64,000 nucleotides of DNA. Origin: Halicephalobus mephisto. Its lineage: Eukaryota; Nematoda; Chromadorea; Rhabditida; Panagrolaimidae. Below the pieces are notes generated by a model that saw nothing but the letters and a program-made list of their open reading frames with translations, had not been told where the DNA came from and did not search any database. How positions within the stretch are numbered: position 1 is the first letter of the stretch; the number at the start of each line of letters is the position of its first letter. The position numbers and the translations under genes were made by a program. Where the stretch lies: the NCBI GenBank assembly GCA_009193035.1, contig SWDT01000019.1, positions 248,001-312,000 on the forward strand, read 5' to 3'. Below are positions 46,525-59,050 of the stretch, piece after piece.

Positions 46525-46537
46525 GGGGATATAAAAG
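46525..46537 (+). promoter_or_regulatory. TATA-like element upstream of the small precursor gene
   Basis: GGGATATAAAAGTCG lies about 190 nt before the ATG at the end of a short GC-richer stretch (CCTCCTGCTTGCGTCTCTGC). Three ~57-bp tandem copies containing CATTTCGGATTCTGAAACGA separate it from the start codon. Confidence 0.4.
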
Positions 46538-46723
46538 TCGTTTTTTTAGTCAATTCGAATTCTGAAACGAACAAATTTAAAAATTTCTGAATTTCTTTTT
46601 TTTAGTCATTTCGGATTCTGAAACGAACACATTTGAAAATTTCTGAATTTCTTTTTTTTAAGTCATTTCGGATTCTGAAACGAATATATTTGAAAATTTC
46701 TAAATTTATTTTTTTTTCAGACG

Positions 46724-47143
46724 ATGTTTACTTTCAAGGTTACTGTAATCTTCTTCGGCGCGATCGTTTTGGTTTCTGCTTTGCCAGTTTTGAATAAAAA
46801 TGAAAAAGAATGGGACTCTGCCTCTGGCACTCAGTTAAAGTCTGATTTCGAAACTCAAAAATTTAATGTAAGTTTTTTTTAAAATAAATTTTTATTTTTA
46901 TTTTTTTTTCAGGCTCTTGATCGTCGACTCCGCGAGGTCCTGAGGGGAACTTCCAGAACCGACGGACCTGCATTGGATTCTGATTTCGCAATCTCCATCC
47001 AGAGAAATCAGGATCCAAAACTCGTGATCTTCGCCATGGATCCCGTGTATCCTTCCTACTTCGATTTGGACAATTTTGAAACCGACGGATTCCGAAGCAA
47101 AAGAGGCGACCGTTCTTACAGTTACCACCCCATGAGAGGTTGA
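46724..47143 (+). CDS. Secreted neuropeptide-like precursor, 124 aa
   Basis: Exons 46724-46867 and 46913-47143 join in phase 0 across a 45-nt intron (GTAAGT...TTTTTTTTCAG). A trans-splice-type acceptor (TTTTTTTTCAG) ends 3 nt before the ATG. Residues 1-21 are a classical signal peptide (MFTFKVTVIFFGAIVLVSALP). The middle is acidic and polar. The end is FRSKRGDRSYSYHPMRG: a Lys-Arg prohormone cleavage site followed by a 12-residue peptide whose final Gly is the usual amide donor, predicting one C-terminally amidated peptide ending in Met-Arg-amide. The layout fits a neuropeptide-like (nlp) precursor with a single peptide; I do not recognise which one. An alternative is a small secreted protein unrelated to signalling. 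Confidence 0.75.
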
Positions 47144-47149
47144 GGGTTA

Positions 47150-48590
47150 CGGTAGATGTTGGAAGAAGTCAGGTCGGAGAAAACAACGGGTGTACTGTAC
47201 TTTATAGTTGGATATTTTTGAAATTATTGATGGAAAATAAAGTAATCAAAAATGAATTTAAACTTTTGGGAAACGGTAACTTGCAATTGAAAATAAATTT
47301 TTTTGAAGTTTCTAAAATTTTGAAGTTTTAGAATATCCCAAAATACAGTAGGAAATTGTACATTTTTTGGAATTTTATGAAAAATCCAATGTTTAGTAAT
47401 TTTTTAAAATATATTTGGAATTATTTAAAATTAAGATTCTGTAAATTTATGTCAGGGTAATTTCGTGAAAATTGTTATTTTTAATTTTGCCAAACTTGAA
47501 TTCTCTGGAGGGTTCTAAAATCTTCTAGAATACGGTAGAAAGTTTTCGAAATCTCCAGAATCCACCAGAAGTTAAATACCTAAATCTTAAAAGTTTTTAC
47601 AATTTTCTGAAATCTTCCATAATCTAATAAAATTTTACATAATTTTGTATAATTCTGTAAAAAATTTTAGAATCCATCAGAAATTAAAAAATCTAAACCT
47701 TAGAAATTCCTACGATTTTCTTAAATTTTCCATAATCTAATGAAATTTTACATAATTTTGTAAAAAAATTTTAGAATCCACCAAAAACTCCAAAAACTTA
47801 GACCTCAGAAATTCCTACGATTTTCTTAAATCCTCCAGAATTCACTAAAAAATTGAAATCTTCTAAAATCTCATAGAATATTTTATAATTTTCCGGAATT
47901 TTTTATCAATTTTTAAAACACTTTAAAACTAAATTTCCTAAGTTTTTATAAAATTCCTTTTAAAAATTAAATAACATTCGTTTTAAATTTTAATGATAAT
48001 CGAATTTTAAATTATCCCGATTTCCTGGGATTATTTCTATTAAAAATAAAAATTGTTTAATGTTCGATCCCTAAATTTGTCAAATGTCTTTTTTGATTAA
48101 TCTTCGACACGTGTCTGTTTCGTTTTTTTGAATGAATCCTCCGCAAACATTGTGACATCAAAATTATTTCCTGTTAACTATTCCTCATAAATCTTTGGTT
48201 TGTGTTCTGACGCCATTTGACCAATCAAGAGATAAATCTTTTGAGATTTAGTCTTGACGTAAATCCCCAGTACTCCAAAGGTTATTAAAAAATATTTTTA
48301 TTATTATCCAATTTTGGTCCTAAATACTGTAATCAAAGACCACTATTATGTTGTCTCTGCCTTAGGGAATCAGGCAATTACGGTCATAGACAAAGAAACC
48401 AAAGTTTAAAGATGGTTTTGCTTTGGTAAAAGTAGAGTAGTCGGTAATCAAAAAGATGTTTTGGTGTTTGCTTGAAGGATTAAGATAAACTTTTTTCGGG
48501 AAGATGAAAATAATAATAGTAGTGTTAGTGAAAGAGAAGAAGATTTGAATGATAGCACTATTATCTAGGATTTCAATACAAGATTTAGAA
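47150..48590. other. Intergenic, no gene seen
   Basis: AT-rich; loose TTAGAATCCA-type repeats between 47500 and 47900. No coding exon recognised. Confidence 0.45.
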
Positions 48591-48599
48591 ATTCTAAAT

Positions 48600-49300
48600 T
48601 AACGCACGAAAGGAGTTACGTATTAATACCAATATACAGTAGCTTGGTACAAGGTCTAGAAGTTCTAACTGAGGTGTTACACAGATCCTATACTAATGCT
48701 AATATACAGAAGTTTCAAACAAGTCTTAGAAGTTCTGAATTAATATAATACAGAAATCCTATAGTAATCCTGTTATTAATAATTTTCATACAAGACCTAG
48801 AAGTTCAAAACTGAATATTGCACAAATCCTATGCTAATACTCTTCTTCTTCTTCTTTATCTTCTGCGTTTGTCCCGCATTCGCAGGGTCCGCTATACCAC
48901 ACCATACAATACAACAGAAAACAAGTTAAATTAAGACAAACTAGAACTTTTTGCTTGATCTTGCATGGCATGTGATTTGACGCAACGTCCCTTATCCTAT
49001 GCTAATACTGATACCGGCAATTTTCAAACAAGCCTTAGAGGTCCTCCATTAATATGATACACAGATCCTATAGTAATCCTGTTACTAATAATTTTCATAC
49101 AAGACCTAGAAGTTCCAAATGGCAACGTTAGAAAGGTGCTGTATTAATATCATTACTCGGAATTTTCATACACCACCTAAATTTTCTAAAGTAACGTACT
49201 AAAAAGGTCACGTACTAATATCATTATCCATATTTCCACATAAAATTTAGAAGTTCTAAACTAGGATATTAGAAAGGTCACACACCAATGTTTATTAATG
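48600..49300. repeat. ~125-bp degenerate tandem repeats (CAGATCCTATACTAAT type)
   Basis: About five copies with ATCCTATGCTAATACT, ATTTTCATACAAGACCTAGA and AGTTC. They are interrupted by a 152-bp insertion at 48842-48993. The region continues as looser repeats to about 50380; the frames in it are not gene-like. Confidence 0.75.
48842..48993 (+). mobile_element. SINE-like insertion with 16-bp target duplication
   Basis: A 152-bp block beginning CTTCTTCTTCTTTATCTTCT and containing GTCCCGCATTCGCAGGGTCC interrupts the tandem repeats. It is bounded by ATCCTATGCTAATACT at 48826-48841 and again at 48994-49009. The composition is unlike the flanks. A short retroposon with a target-site duplication is the simplest reading. 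Confidence 0.6.
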
Positions 49301-50394
49301 CTTTCCATAAAGAAATCAAACATTGTAGAATGCAAGAAAGAAAAGTTTAACACTAGGCCTATTATTCAGCATTTCCATTCAAGACCTGAACTTTCAAAAC
49401 TAGTGCGAAAGAAAGAGAAATCCGGAAGTATTAACAATGCTTAGAATTTACATTCAAAAGTTTTACATTAAAGTGTAGGAAAAAAATTTAAAATAATTAT
49501 CATTATTAAAAATTTCGATATGACTTAAAATTCGGAAATAATTTAGGAGAATTAAGGCCTCGGAAATATTAGTGATTTCCAAATTTTTCGTTGAAGGTAC
49601 AAATGTTTCGAAATATTGTTCGGGAACGAAAATTCAGGAAATATTAATAATGCTAAAGGTTTTTATCCAAGATCGAGTTCATTAATGTGTAAGATAAGTT
49701 CGAAAATATTAGTGATATTTACGATTTTTACTCAAATCTTAGATACTCCAAAACAACGTATGGAAATTAAAAATCCGGAAGCATTAATGTTTTCTATTCA
49801 AGAACGAATTCATCGAATCCAAGGTATGAGGACCATAAATCGACAAGTATTACTAATGTTCCAGTTTTCCGTTCAAGATCCAAATATTTCAAACTATGTA
49901 ATAGAAAAGAAGATTCTAACCATATCATTAACATAAAATTTCTGTTCAAGACCAAATTCATTGAAGACAATGTGCGAGAATGACGAATCCGGAAGCATTA
50001 CGAACGTCTACAATTTCAGTTCAAGACGCCATATGTTCTAAATTACAACCTAGTCAAGCGAGAAAACATGATTATTGTTTTAGAATTCCACACAAGAATG
50101 AAGCGTTCAAAACTAACATCCAAAGCAAAAATCCGGAAGTATTATCGTCATTCGAAACTTCTACACAATCTAGATTTCTTCGAAATGAGTGTGAGGAAAA
50201 GAACAATCCAACACTAATACTGCTATTCAAAATTTCTACAAGATATTCAAATTTTTGGAAATAGTGTGCAAAAAACAAAAGCCCAGTGCTAATACTATTG
50301 CTCATAATTTTCACATGGGGCTTAAACTTTCGAAAGTAGTATATGAGAAAAATACAATGAAAATATCATCACACACAATTCTCATAAGAGATTC

Positions 50395-50985
50395 AAGCAT
50401 TTGAAAGTAATGTATGACAATATTTTGATATTACTGTTGTTATGTGAAATTTACATATGATATTCGAAATCTCGAAAGAAGTATATGACGATATTTTGAT
50501 ATTAATGCTGCTATGTGAAATTTACATATAAGATTTGTATTTTCGGAAATAGTATATGACAATATCTTGATATTAATGCTGCTATGTGAAATTTACATAT
50601 GATATTCGAACTCTCAAAAGGAGTATATGACAATATTTTGATATTAATGTTGTTCTGTGAAATTTACATATGATATTCGAACTCTCAAAAGAAGTATATG
50701 ACAATATTTTGATATTAATGTTGTTCTGTGAAATTTACATATGATATTTAAACTCTCGAAAGGAGTATATGACAATATTTTGATATTACTGTTGTTATGT
50801 GAAATTTACATATGATATTCGAACTCTCAAAAGAAGTATATGACGATATTTTGATATTACTGTTGTTATGTGAAATTTACATATGATATTCGAACTCTCA
50901 AAAGAAGTATATGACAATATTTTGACACTGATACTGCCATGTGAAATTTACATATAAGATTTGTATTTTCGGAAATAGTATGTGA
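50395..50985. repeat. ~75-bp tandem repeat, about eight copies
   Basis: Units contain GTATATGACAATATTTTGAT, TGTGAAATTTACATATGATA and TTCGAACTCTCAAAAG. Confidence 0.92.
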
Positions 50986-51199
50986 GAAAAATCTAACACA
51001 AAGACCATTATTCAAAATTTGCATGTGATATCCAAACTTTCAAAAGTAATACAAGAGAACAATTTGACATTAATGCAACTTTTCTGAATTTCCACAGAAG
51101 GCTTAGACTTTCAAGACACTACATAATCAATACTACTCCCACACTCATTTTCTAAATTTCCGTCCAAAATACAATTTTTTTAATTTCTAAAATCTTGAT

Positions 51200-52570
51200 G
51201 ATATTTCTTCCCAAGTTGGTTTGTTTTGTATCCTCCCTTACTGACTCATCTACGGTTTTAGTAATCACTACAGTACACCACCTCATGACACAATTTTCAA
51301 ATTAGAACGGCTTAAAAAAGATATAAAAGAGATTTTTTAATAATTTTTCGGTTTCATATTCGTCATCAAAATCATGAGTAAAATAAGTCTTAAAAATTTT
51401 GAAACGTCAAATGTTTACGAACAAAAGTAGAAAATGACCTCAGACAACGTGTGGGAATCTGAAACTTGTGTTCACGATGTTAATTAAGTAAACCATAATT
51501 TTCGTGGTAAAACATCTGGTAGTACTTTTTTTAGAAAAACTTGTACGAAATTTTCGTAGTTTTTAATAGAATAATTAATTTTTGGAAAAATTATTTTCGA
51601 AAAAGTTCATTGATAAAGATTGAAAATTACATTTTTATATATGGTAATTTTTGAAATTTTTACTGTACTTTTGTGATTTTCAAAAAGTAATTTGTTTTTA
51701 ATCAACTTTAAAAATTATAGTTTAGGAATCTAGAGGGCACTTTGGGGAGTTCGAAAAACTACGTACACACGGGATTTTATAATTTTCGATCTTAATTAAA
51801 AAAGTAAAAAATTGACGTTAAAAAATATCTTTGGAATTTTATAAAAAAGATTTAATAATATATAATAATTAAAAAATAAAGTTTCAATAATATATGATAA
51901 TTTTTATAATTTTCGATTTTAGTTAAAAAACTACAAAAATTAGTATTAAAAATTATGTTCGAAATTTTATGATTTTTTTTATTATATAATAATTAAAAAA
52001 ATAATTTTTATAATTTTCGATTTTAGTTAAAAAACTACAAAAATTAGTATTAAAAATTATGTTCGAAATTTTATGATTTTTTTTATTATATAATAATTTA
52101 AAAAATAATTTTTAAAATTTTCGACTTTAATTATAAAATTATTAAAATTTTCGAAATTCGTTTTTAAATATTTTTAAAAATTTTGGTTATTAGTATTTTT
52201 AATTTAGAATTCTTCAAAACAAAAATTTTCAATTTTTTAATACTATTCCTAATTTTCAAAAATTAAGACTCTTTGGAAATTTAAAAATTACAGAACATGA
52301 AAGAAATTTTAATTTTGTAACATTTTTGCAAAATTTCTTTTATTTTCAAAATTTACAAAAGCCATTGAAATCCGAATTTGTTTAAAAAAGAGCATTTATA
52401 AATTGAGATTAATAAATTTTATTTTTTTGAATTATTATTCTTGGAATAATTGACACCGATTTATGTAGTACTTTGAAAGTAATTTTTTTCTGAGGTTGTT
52501 TTTTGAAATTAAAAACCAACCTCATTTAAAATTGAATAAAAAATTTCAAAACAATTATTTCAGTTCTTCC
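51200..52570. repeat. AT-rich intergenic with a ~105-bp tandem duplication
   Basis: 51890-52110 holds two near-identical copies of a segment with CGATTTTAGTTAAAAAACTA and TTATGTTCGAAATTTTATGA. The rest is AT-rich without genes. Confidence 0.7.
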
Positions 52571-52572
52571 AC

Positions 52573-53335
52573 ACACAAAAATGGATACATAGAATATAAT
52601 GTATGGATATATTAAACTGGTTTTAATATATCAATATATTAAATTGATATCGGTATATTAAATATAATGTATTGATATATTATAACGGTTTTAATATATG
52701 AGATATATTGTCTTCAATGTATCAATATATTAAATTGATATCGGTATATTAAATATAACGTATTGATATATTATAATGGTTTCAATATATGAGATATATT
52801 GTTTTCAATGTATTAATCTATTAAGTTGATATCGATATATTAAATATAACGTATGGATAGATTATAACGGTTTTAATATATGAGATATATTGTCTTCAAT
52901 GTATCAATCTATTAAGTTGATATCGATGTATGGTGTGTAATATATCGATGCATTAAAACATTTCTGATATATGAGATATATTATATCCAATGTATCGATG
53001 AATTACGTTAATGTCGATGCACTCTATTAATCTACCAAGATATTATAATTAGTCTAATATACCAGAATATTACGTTTTATATATCGTTAAATTAAGTTAG
53101 TATTGGTGTATTGTGTTTAATGTATCGATGCATTAAAACATTTCTGATATATGAGATATATTATATCTACTTTATCGATATAAAAAATGCAATATTGATG
53201 AATTATATTTAATATATAGATACATTAAGATAACTCTAATGTATCAGATATATTATATTCAATGTACCGGAACATTAAATATGATACATCTGATACATTA
53301 GAGCCGTTTTAGTGTAATCTTTTTTGTATATTGTT
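52573..53335. repeat. Large ATATAT-type satellite with MITE-like ends
   Basis: Seven or so units with ATTAAATTGATATCGGTATA and TGAGATATATTGTCTTCAAT. The block starts CACACACAAAAATGGATACA and ends in a T-rich CTTTTTTGTAT, that is, with inverted A/T-rich ends like those of the 155-bp MITE family. Confidence 0.85.
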
Positions 53336-53339
53336 TGTC

Positions 53340-54240
53340 ATTCTAACACCGTAATTTACGTGATAAGTAGTTTGAGAATATCCATGGGAATTTTGATGTT
53401 TAAGATTTATTTTTAGAATTTCCCAGAACTCAAAAAAATTTAGAAAAATTGCAAAATTTTTTGAAATTTTCAAATATTTCTGAAAATTCATCTTAAAACT
53501 AATCTGAATGAAAATTAATTTTTACAAAAATATAGTTTTAGAAGTAAAAATTAAAATAAAATTTTTAAAATTTAAAAATTTGGAAAAATTGCAGAATTTT
53601 TAAATTTGTTTTAAAAATTAATTTTTACAAAAATATATTTTAAAAAATATTTATAATTTTTTATTTTTTATTTTTTAATATGATTCTAAAAATATTTAAA
53701 AATAAAAAAAATGTTTTCAAAAATTCTGAAAATTCGTCATGAGATAATTTTTCGAAAATATTAATTTTTTATTTTTATAAAAATAGATTTTAAAAATTTT
53801 TTCGAAATTAATGTTAAAAAATTTAAAATAATTTTAATTTCTAATTTTAAAAAATCTTAATTGACATTTATTCGCATTACGACAAAATTTAATTTTTTTT
53901 ATTTTTGGAACTAGGATTTGCAAAAATTAATTTATAAATTTTAAGAATCTTCCTAAATTAGAATTCAGAATTTTTCAACTTTTTAGAAATCCATGAAATC
54001 TTTAAATTTATTAAGTTTTTAGAAATCTATGAAATTTTTAAATTTATTAAGTTTTTAAAAATTTATAAAAATTTGAAATTTATTGTTTTTAGAAATCTAT
54101 GAAATTTCTAAATTTATTAAGTTTTTAGAAATCTATAAAAATTCGAAATTTTCCGAGTTTTTAGAAATCTCAAAAATTTTGAAAAAAATTATTTTTACAA
54201 TAATAAAAAACTAAAATTCAAGAGATCCAAATAAGAGCTG
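53340..54240. repeat. Degenerate A/T repeats
   Basis: Includes TTTAGAAATCTATGAAATTT repeated at 53980-54180. No gene. Confidence 0.6.
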
Positions 54241-54283
54241 AATTTTCTTCCGTCATCGTGAATAAGTTATAAAATTCATATCT

Positions 54284-54435
54284 ACACAAAAAAACGTAAT
54301 TTTCGGTTCAGTAACAAATATAATCGTCACTATTATTTTTTTAATTTTCGTCACAAAAGCCAAATAATTATTAAAAATGTGACGATTGTGTTATATTTTA
54401 AAATTGTTAAGAAGACAAAAATTAAATTTTTTTGT
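54284..54435. mobile_element. 155-bp MITE family, copy A
   Basis: Contains GTAACAAATATAATCGTCAC and AATGTGACGATTGTGTTATA as inverted halves, with outer ACACAAAAAAA and TTTTTTTGTG ends. Confidence 0.8.
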
Positions 54436-54495
54436 GAAAGATTGGTAAAACGTTCCTATTGCGACAGATTGACAGATGGTTCTTATTACTATATA

Positions 54496-54663
54496 TACAC
54501 AAAAAAATATAACTTTTCAGTCAAGTAACAAATATAATCGTCATTATTATTTCTTAATTTCCGTCACAAAAGTCAAATAATTATTAAAAACGCGACAATT
54601 GTGTTACATTTTTGTCATATTTTACAATTTTTACCAAACCAAAAGTTACGTTTTTTGTGTGTA
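54496..54663. mobile_element. 155-bp MITE family, copy B
   Basis: Starts TACACAAAAAAATATAACTT and ends AAGTTACGTTTTTTGTGTGTA; same inner halves as copy A, 60 bp away. Confidence 0.85.
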
Positions 54664-54899
54664 CCTTGAAGCAGAATTATATCCCTTGTTGTTTATTAAA
54701 AATAGATGTTTTGAGTCATTTAAATCCTGTCATCATTTTCAGCGTTCGTGTAACAAACACACCTCCATGTTTTTGACCCTGTGATTTCATTCTGGACCGC
54801 CTTAGGAAACGAAGAGACCTCAGTCCTAGAAAAAAGCCAAATTCGGATTACTTCGACAAAAGCACAAAGAGTAATTTTCCGTTCGAGACCTGTTTACTG

Positions 54900-55075
54900 A
54901 ATTTTATTTATTTTTAAAAAAATATTAAATTTTATTTATTTTTAAAAAAATATTAAATTTTATTTATTTTTAAAAATATTAAATTTTATTTATTTTTAAA
55001 AAAATATTAAATTTTATTTATTTTTAAAAATATTAAATTTTATTTAGTTTTAAAAAATATTAAATTTTATTTTTT
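54900..55075. repeat. ~27-bp A/T tandem repeats
   Basis: Six copies of AATATTAAATTTTATTTATT plus a TTTTAAAAA tail. Confidence 0.9.
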
Positions 55076-55384
55076 AAATTTCCTAGTTTTTTAAAATATA
55101 TTTTAAAATGAATAATTTTTAAATTTAAATTTAAATTTTATTTTTTTTTTTTGATTTTAGAATTTTGAATATTTTTAAAACATTCTAAATATAATTTTTA
55201 TTAAAATTTTGAAAAATTACCAGACATTTTGGAGGGAAATTTCGAATATTTTAAATTTCATAAAAATAATCAAAAGCTGATATTTGTCTTCTAAAAGACC
55301 AACAGTCAATCTCGTAGTCTTAAATCTTTCGTGTCGAAACCACTACTTGAACCATATTTTTAGATAAAAGTCAAGGAAAATAAC

Positions 55385-55980
55385 CAGAGCTGTCGAGTTT
55401 TTGAAATCTTCGATTTTCGAACTTGAACTCGTTCGATTCGAACTTTAATCTTTTAATTTTCGAATTAAATTAATTTGATATAAATTTCAATCTTTCAATT
55501 TTCGAATTAAATTAATTCTGTTTAAATTCGAATTTCTCGATCTTCGAACTCAAATTAATTCGGTTTAAATTTGAATTTCTCGATTTTCGAATTCAAATTA
55601 ATTTGATCTAAATTTCAATCTTTCGATTTTCGAAGTCAAATTACTTCAATTTTAATTTCAATCTTTCGATTTTCGAAGTAAAATTACTTCAATTTTAATT
55701 TCAATCTTTCGATTTGTGAATTAAAATTACTTCAATTTTAATTTCAATCTTTCGATTTGTGAATTAAATTAATTCGGTTTAAATTCGAATTTCTCGATCT
55801 TCGAACTCAAATTAATTTGATCTAAATTTCAATATTTCGATTTGTGAAGTCAAATTACTATAATTTTAATTTCAATATTTCGATTTGTGAATTAAATTAA
55901 TTCGATTTTCGAACTCAAATGAATTCAAAATCGATTCGACGTTTGATTCGAAAGTTCGAAAATCAAGAGCTTTAGAAATG
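55385..55980. repeat. TTCGA-rich repeat element, ~45-bp internal units
   Basis: Repeats of TTCGATTTTCGAACTCAAATT and AATTCGGTTTAAATTCGAAT are bounded by AGAGCTGTCGAG and an inverted AAAATCAAGAGCT. Related to 241-380. Confidence 0.75.
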
Positions 55981-56329
55981 ACGTATAAGAAACGTTGATC
56001 CGGTTATGAGTAATTCTTGATTCATTTTTTGACTAAGAAATGAATTATGAGTCCTCTAAGAAGATTACTCTCGAGTATTCCCCAAGGCCGTCAAATGTCG
56101 AAAAAAATAATATTTTCCGTCTCAAGACCAATTTTTAAAATTTCCAAAATTACCGTAACATAGAAAATTATTTTCAAATTTAAAAACAAATTGAATTAAA
56201 TTCTTCAAAGTTAAATATTTAAAAAATTTTTAAAATAATAAAGTTAAATTTTTTAAAATTGTTTAATATTTTAAAAATTTTTTGCTTTTTTTGCAAAATG
56301 TTTAAAATTCTTGATTTTAAAATTGAATT

Positions 56330-56700
56330 TTTTTATTTTATTTAATATTCTTAAAATTTTGAATTTTATTTTATTTAATATTCTTAAAATTCCAAATTTT
56401 ATTTTATTCAATATTCTTAAAATTCCGAATTTTATTTTATTTAATATTCTTAAAATTCCAAATTTTATTTTATTCAATATTCTTAAAATTCCGAATTTTA
56501 TTTTATTTAATATTCTTAAAATTCCAAATTTTATTTTATTCAATATTCTTAAAATTTTGAATTTTATTTTATTTAATATTCTTAAAATTTCGAATTTTAT
56601 TTTATTTAATATTCTTAAAATTTTGAATTTTATTTTATTTAATATTCTTAAAATTCCGAATTTTATTTTATTCAATATTCTTAAAATTTCGAATTTTTCC
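56330..56700. repeat. 33-bp minisatellite, about eleven copies
   Basis: Unit AATATTCTTAAAATTCCGAA plus TTTTATTTTATTT. The 33-bp period keeps frames open on both strands (an 11-residue repeat); neither is a credible gene. Confidence 0.95.
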
Positions 56701-57009
56701 TCGGGGGATTTCTTGTTTGAAGTTTCGAAATCCAGAACGTCATAAATTTGGCCTTTAAATCGAAAAAATTAAACTTCCTGTTTTCCGTGTAATCCATCTT
56801 TATAAATTTGTGATTTTACAGTGTCACGTTTTTCATTCAAAAAGCGGAGGAAGTTATTTTGTATTTTATCTAAAAATGTATTTTATTTGAAAATTGTATT
56901 TAAAAATCTTCTTTGAGTCAGCTCATTTTAAAAATTTATTTATTGCAAATATTTGGTTTAGTCATAGAATTAAATTCGTCAGTTGGAATGTATTAAAACT
57001 GTTATATCG

Positions 57010-57325
57010 GTGTATTAACTCGTTATTGCGTAAGCAAGCCAGGTCTCGAAAGGAAATACTAGGTTAAAGGTTAAAACTTTCCCGTAATCGAACATGTGGT
57101 TTGTAAACCACCAGAAGGGATTGCGCCGAGTGGCCAGCGTAGATGTTTAGTATCTTGTCCTAGTCCCTAAGGGCTATTACCTGCGCAACCAGGCCGTGGA
57201 CTGCACCATAGTGGCGAACCTTTCCCCCTTTATCAGGTACCCATTGCCTACCGTATTTCGTAATGCCTGGATTGGGCAAGCACGGGAAAGGAAATACTCT
57301 ATATCCTAAGCAGCAGATATACTGT
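57010..57325. other. GC-richer unexplained island, possibly SINE-related
   Basis: Clearly less AT-rich than the flanks. The string AAAGGAAATACT occurs at both ends (57047 and 57287). A hairpin GTGGTTTGTAAACCAC lies inside, and the minus strand carries a weak B-box-like GTTCGATTAC. No RNA gene recognised with confidence. It abuts MITE copy C. Confidence 0.3.
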
Positions 57326-57326
57326 C

Positions 57327-57485
57327 TACATACAAAAAAATATAACTTTTCAGTCAAGTAACAACTATAATCGTCACTATTACTTTTTAATTTTCGTCAC
57401 AAAAGTCAAATAATTATTAAAAATGTGACGATTGTGTTATATTTCGCAATTGTTAAGAAGTCAAAAGTTACGCTTTTTTGTATGT
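57327..57485. mobile_element. 155-bp MITE family, copy C
   Basis: Starts TACATACAAAAAAATATAAC and ends TTACGCTTTTTTGTATGTA, a near-perfect terminal inverted repeat, with the family's inner halves. Confidence 0.9.
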
Positions 57486-57519
57486 ACACAATAGACCGAA
57501 TATTTGCTAGGTAATGTAA

Positions 57520-57725
57520 TATATAACGTATTTTCTGAGAAAATCGAGAATCCGGAATTCAAATTGTAAAATATTTTATTTTCGGTTAAATATTATAATT
57601 TACATACCATTAAACTCAGAATTAAATTCTGCATCGAATAATATATAATGTATTTTCTGAGAAAATCGAGAATTTGGAAGACAAACTGCAAAAAAATTTT
57701 TTTTTATTTTCAGTCAAAATTTTGA
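57520..57725. repeat. ~120-bp tandem duplication
   Basis: TAATATATAACGTATTTTCT and GAGAAAATCGAGAAT occur twice in the same order. 57730-59050 holds no gene I can support. Confidence 0.7.
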
Positions 57726-59050
57726 TTAAAAATGAAAAACTTTTTGCAATTTGTTCCCCGATATTTTATTTCCTCAAAAAATACGTTATATATGATATTT
57801 ATTGTGTTTAATTTTATTATTGTTCTGATAAATAAGAAATTCATATTTTTCATATTTCATATAACCACGCCGGTTGATGGAGATCTGACGAAAATTACTG
57901 TAAATAAAATTTTGCATGGATTAATATAACTGAATTGCCAAATTTTTAATTTAAAAAAAGATATCTACTTAGAAAAAATTGCGAAATTATGATTGTTGAA
58001 TATTTTTAAGAATTTTAATGTGTAAAAATTAGCTTTAAAGAATTTTGTGCTTCACATATCCTGATTCAGGAATTTTTGATCTTTTTAGGAAGAATATATT
58101 TAAAAAATAATTACGAAATAATCATCATTTGAAACTAAAATTTTAGGCTATTTTAGTTTTTAAGAACTTCTACAAATTTTTTTTGAGACCATTTCGTAAC
58201 AACTTCTATTTTTACCTTTCGTGATAGTAGGATTATTAAATTTTAAAATAAGTAATTGAATTTTATAATCGAAAATAACACGAAAAGTCTTTTAAGTTAA
58301 AAATAGTGGATTTTCTGAGATTTATAAAAATTCCGAAATCAAAGTAAAATTAACAACTGTCACAACTTTGAGATGGATCAGTTAAAACGTTCTTTACCTA
58401 TATTTACAAAGATATCTGCATCAAAATAAAGTGTGTAACTTGCATGCAATATTCAGACAGGTTGGTTGACATGTTTTACACCTACGTTCTTAAAATTTCT
58501 AAATTAAAATCAATGTAAAATTTGAAAGTTATATGGAACATTAAACAAGATTAGTTAGGATACACTTATCTACATCTATGATGATTTTCGAATCTAAATA
58601 AAATCCACAATCTATATTCAACATTAAACAAGATTAGTTAAGACATATTTATCTTCACTTATGATGATGTCAAAACCGAAACGAAATCTTCATTCAATAC
58701 TTAGACAGGTCGATTGACATGTTCTAATTAATCCTAAATTTATCCTTAGTCTAAGCTCTATTACTTTACGTAAAATTCATAATCCGCTGTATCCGTAAAA
58801 ATGAAAGGTCAGGAAACAAAAGGAATTTCTTAATACTTAAATCATCTCATTAACTTAATCCAAATTAAATCGATAGATGAAACAAATCTTTGAATTTTTC
58901 AAAAAATTTCAATATTTATTATTTTCAATAAATACTAATTACAATTATTTATAATTTAAAAGACAAATTACAACATGAAAAACAATAATTTCTTTGAAAT
59001 GTTATTGCTCAAAAAAATTAGTTTTAAATTAAACAAGCCAATCTTCCAAT

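Noticed and set aside
49616..50314. Several frames of 80-106 codons
   Set aside because: They run through degenerate tandem repeats and have no splice signals or domains.
56271..56745. Long overlapping frames on both strands with 11-residue repeats
   Set aside because: Both are products of a 33-bp A/T minisatellite.
57160..57357. 65-codon minus-strand frame
   Set aside because: Lies in the unexplained GC-richer island and enters a MITE; no homology recognised.
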